Below are positions 7,581 to 12,076 of a stretch of 12,076 nt of DNA, in pieces (position 1 is the stretch's first letter; every line of letters starts with the position of its first letter). Source of the DNA: an uncultured Lachnospiraceae bacterium (lineage in GTDB: Bacteria; Bacillota_A; Clostridia; Lachnospirales; Lachnospiraceae). The translations under genes and the position numbers were made by a program. The notes under the pieces are model-generated. The model did no database searches. It had not been told where the DNA came from and worked only from the letters and a program-made list of their open reading frames with translations. The stretch spans positions 1 through 12,076 of the forward strand of contig CAJTOU010000051.1 in assembly GCA_910577835.1 (NCBI GenBank). The letters run 5' to 3'.

Positions 7581-10208
7581 TTATGAAACCTCTCTATATC
7601 CAGACAACATCCACATCATTTTTTCAATATTTAAAGGTTTTGTTAAATGCCCGTTCATACCGGCCTCTTTTGTTGCCTGTATATCCTCTTCATATACATC
7701 TGCCGTCATTGCCAGAATTGGAATATCTCTGGCATCGTCTCTATTCATTGAACGAATCGTTTTTGTTGCTACAAGACCATCCATAACCGGCATATGTACA
7801 TCCATAAGTATTACATCAAAGGTTTTGGCCGGATTATCTCGAAATGCATTCACTGCCTCCTGTCCATTCTCCACTGTTGTAACAATTGCACCGCCCTCCT
7901 CAAGAATCACTTGTGCAATTTCAAGATTCAGTTCTACATCATCTACCAGCAATACTTTAAGGCCAGTCAGCTCTACTGTTTTTACCTGCTTTTGAGGCGC
8001 AGGATAAAAACGGGATAATGTTCTTAACAACAGCTCTACATCTATTGGTTTTGATAAATGGGCATTCATACCAGCAGCCTGAGTATTTCTGATATCCTCC
8101 TCATAAGCATTTGCAGTCATGGCTATAATCGGAATTATTTTGGCATCTTCTCTTTCCAGCGCACGAATCGTTTTTGTAGCAGTAATTCCGTCCATTACAG
8201 GCATCATAATATCCATAAGTACTACATCAAATGTGCCAGCCGGATGGTCAACAAACGTATCCACTGCCTCCTGCCCGTTCATTGCGGGAGTAATTACAGC
8301 TCCTTCTTCCTCAAGAATTGTTTTGGCAATTTCAAGATTCAGTTCAATATCCTCTACCAGAAGAATCCTGATTCCCTCCAAATTAATATGAGCATCTGAT
8401 TTCGCTTCATTCAGCTTCGCATCCTTATCAATATCTATCCACATTTCAATAATAAATGTTGTACCAACATTCAGTTTACTCTCAACCTGAACCGTACCAC
8501 CCATTAAATCTATAAATTTTTTAGTAATAGCCATACCCAGTCCGGTTCCCTTGTAGGTAGTACGCATACCATCATCTTCCTGAGCAAAGGCTTCAAATAA
8601 ATGAGGAAGAAACTCTTCTTTCATTCCGATTCCTGTATCTCTCAGTTCAAACCGATACAGCGCTTTATCTTCTGTATATTCTTTTTCTGTTGCACAAAAA
8701 TATATTTTTCCACCATCCAGTGTAAATTTTACAGAATTTCCCAGAATATTTATAAAAACCTGCCTTAAATGCAGCTCATCTCCAATCAACAGGGGGTGTT
8801 CAAAATCATCTATTTCTCTTATCAACTCTATATTTCTTGTTGAAAGCTGTCCGCCTATAATCGAGACGCAATTTTCAATACAGGTACGAATATCAAAGCT
8901 TTCATGATTTACTTTTGTCTTTCCTGACTCAATTCGGCTCATATCCAGTACATCATTAATCAGACCAAGTAAATGCTGTGAAGAACCGCTGATTTTATTC
9001 AGGCAATCCAGTATTTTTTCCTGATTGCCTATATTTTTCAAAGCAATATCCGTCATTCCCATAATACCATTGATTGGAGTACGAATGTCATGGCTCATAT
9101 GAGAAAGAAAATCACTTTTTGCCTGATTTGCGCTATTTGCCTGATTCACGGCAGCCTTTAGCATCTGATTTGCTTCATCCTTTTGTCTGACCAGCCGTCT
9201 GTTTTGTTTTGAAATAATAGTAACAATAATTACAATCACAATCATAAAAAGAATGACTGCGGAAGCCACCACAAAAAACTGAATGGTACGGTTCAGCAGA
9301 AGTTTACTGTCTGCCCCTAATACCCTTGTCGGAACAAATAAAAGTATCTGCCAGTTTTCAGACTGCAGGGGGGCATTTGCCACAAACCAGTTTTGTTTTT
9401 TCTGATTTTTACCGGCATATTCAAATTCCAGCGCTGTATTTTTCCCCCGCTCCAACTGATAAAGAAAATTATCATAAGTTCCGCCATTGATAATGGAAAA
9501 ATTCTCAACTGCGCTTAAAACATTATACCCTTCAATAAAATTATCAGTATATGTATATTTGTACAGTCTTTTTCCATCTTTATTTATCAGATACGTATAA
9601 CATTTATCACCGAAGCCCTTGACAGAAATTTTTTCTCTCATAACCTGTATATCTACCGCAATTGCCAAGTGAGTAATCGCGGCTTTATTTGCTCCTATTT
9701 CAACAGGAGCTTTTAGACGCTCTATAAATACAAAATAAGACTCATTATTTTTATGAGGAATTTCGGCTACAATCTGCTGTCTGCTGTCGGTTTTCGAGGT
9801 TAAAAGCTCTGTCTGAGTCCAGCGGCCATTGCTATGGTCTGAAGAATAATAATTCGCATTTTTATCAATTGCAAGTACAAGGGAATTTGTCTCATCAATA
9901 AAATCTGACATAGATGCAAGCATTTCCAAAAGGTCCTCTTCTGAAACTAGTTCTCTGCTTTTTATCACATACTCGCAGGCAGAAACCTGCTGCCATGAAT
10001 ATTCTATCACGCTGTCCACTATTTCAGAAGCTTTGTCCGTAAATTCCATAATATGGTTTTTACGCTCTTCAAAAAGCTGCTTTTCAAGAAAAGGAAAGTA
10101 ATTGGCCGATACAATAATTAGAAGAATAACTGCAATCACGATAAAAATAATCGGCCCTCCTTTTAGATTTCTTTCTTTTATATTAAATTGTTTATCTTTT
10201 TTGTTCAT
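7581..10208 (-). CDS. Hybrid histidine kinase with double-Cache-like sensor and two receiver domains
   Basis: The 875-residue protein starts at ATG 10208 with AGAGGG upstream. TM1 is residues 19-36 and TM2 about 310-333. The 270-residue outer region between them has the size and Tyr/Gly pattern of a double-Cache ligand domain, ending in NWQILLFVPTRVL. A short coiled coil (338-364) leads to HisKA with phospho-acceptor His373 (SHDIRTP). The ATPase boxes are Asn491, DTGIGM (524-529) and KGTGLGM (553-559). Two receiver domains follow: residues 612-733 (Glu619/Asp620, phospho-Asp666, Thr698, Lys720) and 749-869 (Asp756/Asp757, phospho-Asp803, Thr835, Lys857). By hand alignment about 75 of 120 positions agree, so one is a recent tandem copy. 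There is no HPt or DNA-binding output, so a separate partner is needed. It is transcribed first in an operon with the solute-binding lipoprotein, a possible co-sensor. Confidence 0.93.
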   Translation of the reverse strand: MNKKDKQFNIKERNLKGGPIIFIVIAVILLIIVSANYFPFLEKQLFEERKNHIMEFTDKASEIVDSVIEYSWQQVSACEYVIKSRELVSEEDLLEMLASMSDFIDETNSLVLAIDKNANYYSSDHSNGRWTQTELLTSKTDSRQQIVAEIPHKNNESYFVFIERLKAPVEIGANKAAITHLAIAVDIQVMREKISVKGFGDKCYTYLINKDGKRLYKYTYTDNFIEGYNVLSAVENFSIINGGTYDNFLYQLERGKNTALEFEYAGKNQKKQNWFVANAPLQSENWQILLFVPTRVLGADSKLLLNRTIQFFVVASAVILFMIVIVIIVTIISKQNRRLVRQKDEANQMLKAAVNQANSANQAKSDFLSHMSHDIRTPINGIMGMTDIALKNIGNQEKILDCLNKISGSSQHLLGLINDVLDMSRIESGKTKVNHESFDIRTCIENCVSIIGGQLSTRNIELIREIDDFEHPLLIGDELHLRQVFINILGNSVKFTLDGGKIYFCATEKEYTEDKALYRFELRDTGIGMKEEFLPHLFEAFAQEDDGMRTTYKGTGLGMAITKKFIDLMGGTVQVESKLNVGTTFIIEMWIDIDKDAKLNEAKSDAHINLEGIRILLVEDIELNLEIAKTILEEEGAVITPAMNGQEAVDTFVDHPAGTFDVVLMDIMMPVMDGITATKTIRALEREDAKIIPIIAMTANAYEEDIRNTQAAGMNAHLSKPIDVELLLRTLSRFYPAPQKQVKTVELTGLKVLLVDDVELNLEIAQVILEEGGAIVTTVENGQEAVNAFRDNPAKTFDVILMDVHMPVMDGLVATKTIRSMNRDDARDIPILAMTADVYEEDIQATKEAGMNGHLTKPLNIEKMMWMLSGYREVS

Positions 10209-10265
10209 AAATAAATCCCTCTAAGGTTTTAACAAAATTTATATCTTTCTTTTACGTTGTTTTTT

Positions 10266-10294
10266 ATGATACCATACCCCCAAAATCCTGTCAA
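10266..10294 (-). promoter_or_regulatory. Promoter of the hybrid kinase / binding-protein operon
   Basis: Minus strand TTGACA (10289-10294), 17 bp, TATCAT (10266-10271). The -35 is perfect. The heptamer ATGATAC at 10266-10272 and its complement GTATCAT at 10303-10309 flank the promoter and could be an operator pair. Confidence 0.8.
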
Positions 10295-10369
10295 GAAAAA
10301 GTGTATCATATAACCAAACATATATTCTGTCATAACTTTTTGCTTTTACATTATTATATGAATATTTTC

Positions 10370-10398
10370 TTGACATTTGACTATCCTTTCTATATAAT
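10370..10398 (+). promoter_or_regulatory. Consensus sigma-A promoter of the T-box/aspS transcript
   Basis: TTGACA (10370-10375), exactly 17 bp, then TATAAT (10393-10398): a full-consensus promoter. Transcription should begin near 10405, just before T-box stem I. Confidence 0.92.
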
Positions 10399-10404
10399 AT
10401 GGCT

Positions 10405-10673
10405 AAATATGGCAATGACGAAGAGAAGTAACATAACTTATCGCTTTCAGTGAGCAGGGGGCAGTGAAAACCCGCAGAATGAATTTATGTGAATAACACT
10501 TTACCAGCCGCAATCTGAACATCCCTTAATGGATTAGTAGGTGCGCCGCAGGCTGTGCGACAAACAGCAGGTTTTTAACCGACGAGTGACCGGAATTTCC
10601 GGTAATTCAGGTGGTACCGCGGACAATTACTGTTCGTCCTGAACTTATTCAGTTTTGGATGGGCAGTTTTTTT
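10405..10673 (+). ncRNA. T-box riboswitch leader controlling aspS, probable Asn (AAC) specifier
   Basis: T-box leaders bind uncharged tRNA and then permit transcription of the gene downstream. The 14-base T-box core AGGTGGTACCGCGG is at 10609-10622. Stem I carries AGTA (10427-10430), followed by ACATAA (10431-10436), which pairs with TTATGT (10485-10490). Directly after that arm is GAA-T-AAC-A (10491-10498), the usual 3' side of the specifier loop, so the codon read is AAC at 10495-10497 (tRNA-Asn). Stem III is ACCGGAATTTCCGGT (10589-10603). The antiterminator can form from TTCAGG (10606-10611) with CCTGAA (10638-10643). The UGGU in the bulge would pair with a tRNA end carrying A73, or with G73 by wobble. 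T-box identity is certain; the specifier assignment is by hand folding. Confidence 0.96.
10629..10673 (+). terminator. Intrinsic terminator of the T-box
   Basis: ACTGTTCGTCC (10629-10639) pairs with GGATGGGCAGT (10657-10667), including G-U pairs, and is followed by a run of T to 10673. It shares CCTGAA with the antiterminator, so the two structures exclude each other. Confidence 0.9.
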
Positions 10674-10700
10674 AATATATAAAAGGAGATTAGATTATTC

Positions 10701-12076
10701 ATGAGTACAGTTTATCGTAACAAAACTTTAAATGAAGTAACAGAAAGTGATGTGGGCCAGACCGTCAGAGTTGCCGGATGGGTAGAAAATATCCGCGACC
10801 ACGGTGGTGTGTCCTTTATTGACCTTCGTGATATGTATGGTGTATTACAGGTAGTTATGCGTGATACCAGTCTTTTAGACGGTATTAACAAGGAGGATTG
10901 TCTTTCTGTCGAAGGTCCTGTGGAGCATCGCGATGAGGAAACCTATAACCCGAAAATTCCAACAGGAACCATTGAGCTTGAGGCAAAAACGGTGGATATT
11001 TTAGGAAAAGTATACTCTACTCTTCCATTTGAGATTATGACTTCGAGAGAAATCAGAGAGGATTTAAGGTTAAAGTATCGTTACCTTGATTTAAGAAATC
11101 AAAAGGTAAAGGACAATATGATTTTCCGTTCACATGTGATTAGCTTTTTAAGGCAGAAAATGACAGAATTGGGATTTCTGGAAATTCAGACCCCTATTCT
11201 CTGTGCTTCCTCGCCGGAAGGCGCAAGAGACTATATTGTTCCGTCACGTAAATTTAAAGGGAAATTTTATGCTCTTCCACAGGCGCCTCAGCAGTATAAG
11301 CAGCTTTTAATGGTATCTGGCTTTGACAAATATTTTCAGATTGCTCCATGCTTTCGTGATGAGGATGCCCGTGCAGACCGTTCTCCGGGTGAATTTTACC
11401 AGCTTGACTTTGAGATGAGCTTCGCTACACAGGAGGATGTATTCCGTGTAGGCGAACAGGTTCTTACAGCAACCTTTGAAAAATTTGCTCCAGAAAATGC
11501 CAAAGTCACACAGGCTCCTTATCCGCTTATCAGCTATAAACAGGCTATGCTTGAATTTGGCACTGACAAGCCGGATTTAAGAAATCCTTTAAGAATTATT
11601 GATTTAACTGAATTTTTCCAAAGATGTACGTTTAAGCCTTTTCATGGAAAAACAGTACGTGCTATAAAGGTTCATGCAGATATGTCAAAGGGCTTTCATG
11701 AAAAGCTTTTAAAATTTGCTACCTCTATTGGAATGGGCGGTCTTGGCTATCTGGAAGTGCTGGAAGATAAATCCTACAAGGGACCAATTGACAAATTTAT
11801 TCCAGAAGATATGAAGACAGAAATTGCAGAGCTTGCAAAGCTGGAGATTGGAGATACTATTTTCTTTATTGCTGATAAGGAGAATCGTGCGGCAGATTTC
11901 GCCGGACAGCTTCGAAATGAGCTTGGAGAAAAGCTTGATTTGATAGAAAAAAATGCTTATCGCTTTTGCTTTGTCAATGATTTCCCGATGTATGAATACG
12001 ATGAGACAGAAAAGAAGATTATTTTCACCCATAATCCATTTTCCATGCCGCAGGGCGGTTTAGAAGCGTTAAATGA
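10701..12076 (+). CDS. aspS: Aspartyl-tRNA synthetase, bacterial type, C-terminus cut by window edge
   Basis: 458 codons are visible of an expected 590-600; the motif 3 end is missing. AspRS joins Asp to tRNA-Asp. Residues 1-105 are the OB-fold anticodon domain (VAGWVENIRDHGGVSFIDLRD, 24-44). Class II motif 1 is GFLEIQTPIL (158-167) followed by SPEGARDYIVPSR. ALPQAPQQYKQLLMVSGFDKYFQIAPCFRDEDARADR (191-227) holds motif 2. The bacterial GAD insertion starts near TDKPDLRNP (288-296). The sequence SPGEFYQLDFEMSF (228-241) has an extra Gly relative to E. coli AspRS (QPEFTQID). His34, in RDHGG, replaces E. coli Leu30; His here is typical of non-discriminating AspRS that also charges tRNA-Asn. AGGAG (10684-10688) lies 12 bases from the ATG, a slightly long gap, but no better start exists. 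Expression is under the T-box upstream. Confidence 0.96.
   Translation, partial: MSTVYRNKTLNEVTESDVGQTVRVAGWVENIRDHGGVSFIDLRDMYGVLQVVMRDTSLLDGINKEDCLSVEGPVEHRDEETYNPKIPTGTIELEAKTVDILGKVYSTLPFEIMTSREIREDLRLKYRYLDLRNQKVKDNMIFRSHVISFLRQKMTELGFLEIQTPILCASSPEGARDYIVPSRKFKGKFYALPQAPQQYKQLLMVSGFDKYFQIAPCFRDEDARADRSPGEFYQLDFEMSFATQEDVFRVGEQVLTATFEKFAPENAKVTQAPYPLISYKQAMLEFGTDKPDLRNPLRIIDLTEFFQRCTFKPFHGKTVRAIKVHADMSKGFHEKLLKFATSIGMGGLGYLEVLEDKSYKGPIDKFIPEDMKTEIAELAKLEIGDTIFFIADKENRAADFAGQLRNELGEKLDLIEKNAYRFCFVNDFPMYEYDETEKKIIFTHNPFSMPQGGLEALN

Noticed and set aside
7453..8399. Plus-strand open frames opposite the receiver domains
   Set aside because: They are antisense shadows of the hybrid kinase. 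The similarity between 7583-8018 and 8058-8399 frames only reflects the duplicated receivers.
11709..12032. Minus-strand 107-codon frame inside aspS
   Set aside because: It is antisense to a clear AspRS reading frame and has no recognisable domain or ribosome binding site.

Overview
The window looks like chromosomal DNA from a low-GC Firmicute, most likely a gut Lachnospiraceae-type clostridium. The signs are A/T-rich intergenic DNA, GGAGG-type ribosome binding sites, sigma-A promoters close to consensus, lipoproteins with Cys lipoboxes, and a T-box leader in front of an aminoacyl-tRNA synthetase. The first 16 bases match the end of the Tn5/Nextera mosaic end, so the left edge is a library-adapter remnant and not genome.

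Layout, left to right. (1) 17-2103, minus: a large secreted lipoprotein with a Cthe_2159-type (carbohydrate-binding, parallel beta-helix) repeat region, cut off at its C-terminus. (2) 2104-2407: intergenic, with a 79-bp near-perfect palindrome. (3) 2408-2962, minus: a small iron-sulfur-type flavodoxin-fold reductase with its own promoter. (4) 3171-3881, minus: a divergent ThyX-family (flavin-dependent thymidylate synthase) protein. (5) 4140-5568, plus: a membrane-anchored GH3 beta-N-acetylhexosaminidase (NagZ-like), frameshifted near its C-terminus. (6) 5613-5704: a long interrupted hairpin between convergent genes. (7) 7559-5781 and 10208-7581, minus: a two-gene operon of a hybrid histidine kinase followed by a solute-binding lipoprotein. 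(8) 10370-12076, plus: a consensus promoter, a T-box riboswitch and aspS, cut off at the right edge.

The most interesting part is the kinase/binding-protein operon. The kinase has a double-Cache-like outer domain, HisKA/HATPase and two tandem receiver domains, but no HPt or DNA-binding output. The downstream lipoprotein is a family-1 solute-binding protein with a C-terminal extension resembling the 5'-nucleotidase C-terminal domain. No ABC permease or ATPase lies beside it, so the pair may be a ligand-sensing module and not a transporter. This is inference.

A second point concerns aspS. The T-box specifier loop appears to read AAC (Asn) although the downstream gene is AspRS, and this AspRS carries the His typical of non-discriminating enzymes. 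Both fit tRNA-dependent asparagine synthesis. The remaining genes (flavoprotein, ThyX, GH3 enzyme, beta-helix lipoprotein) look like independent units with their own promoters.
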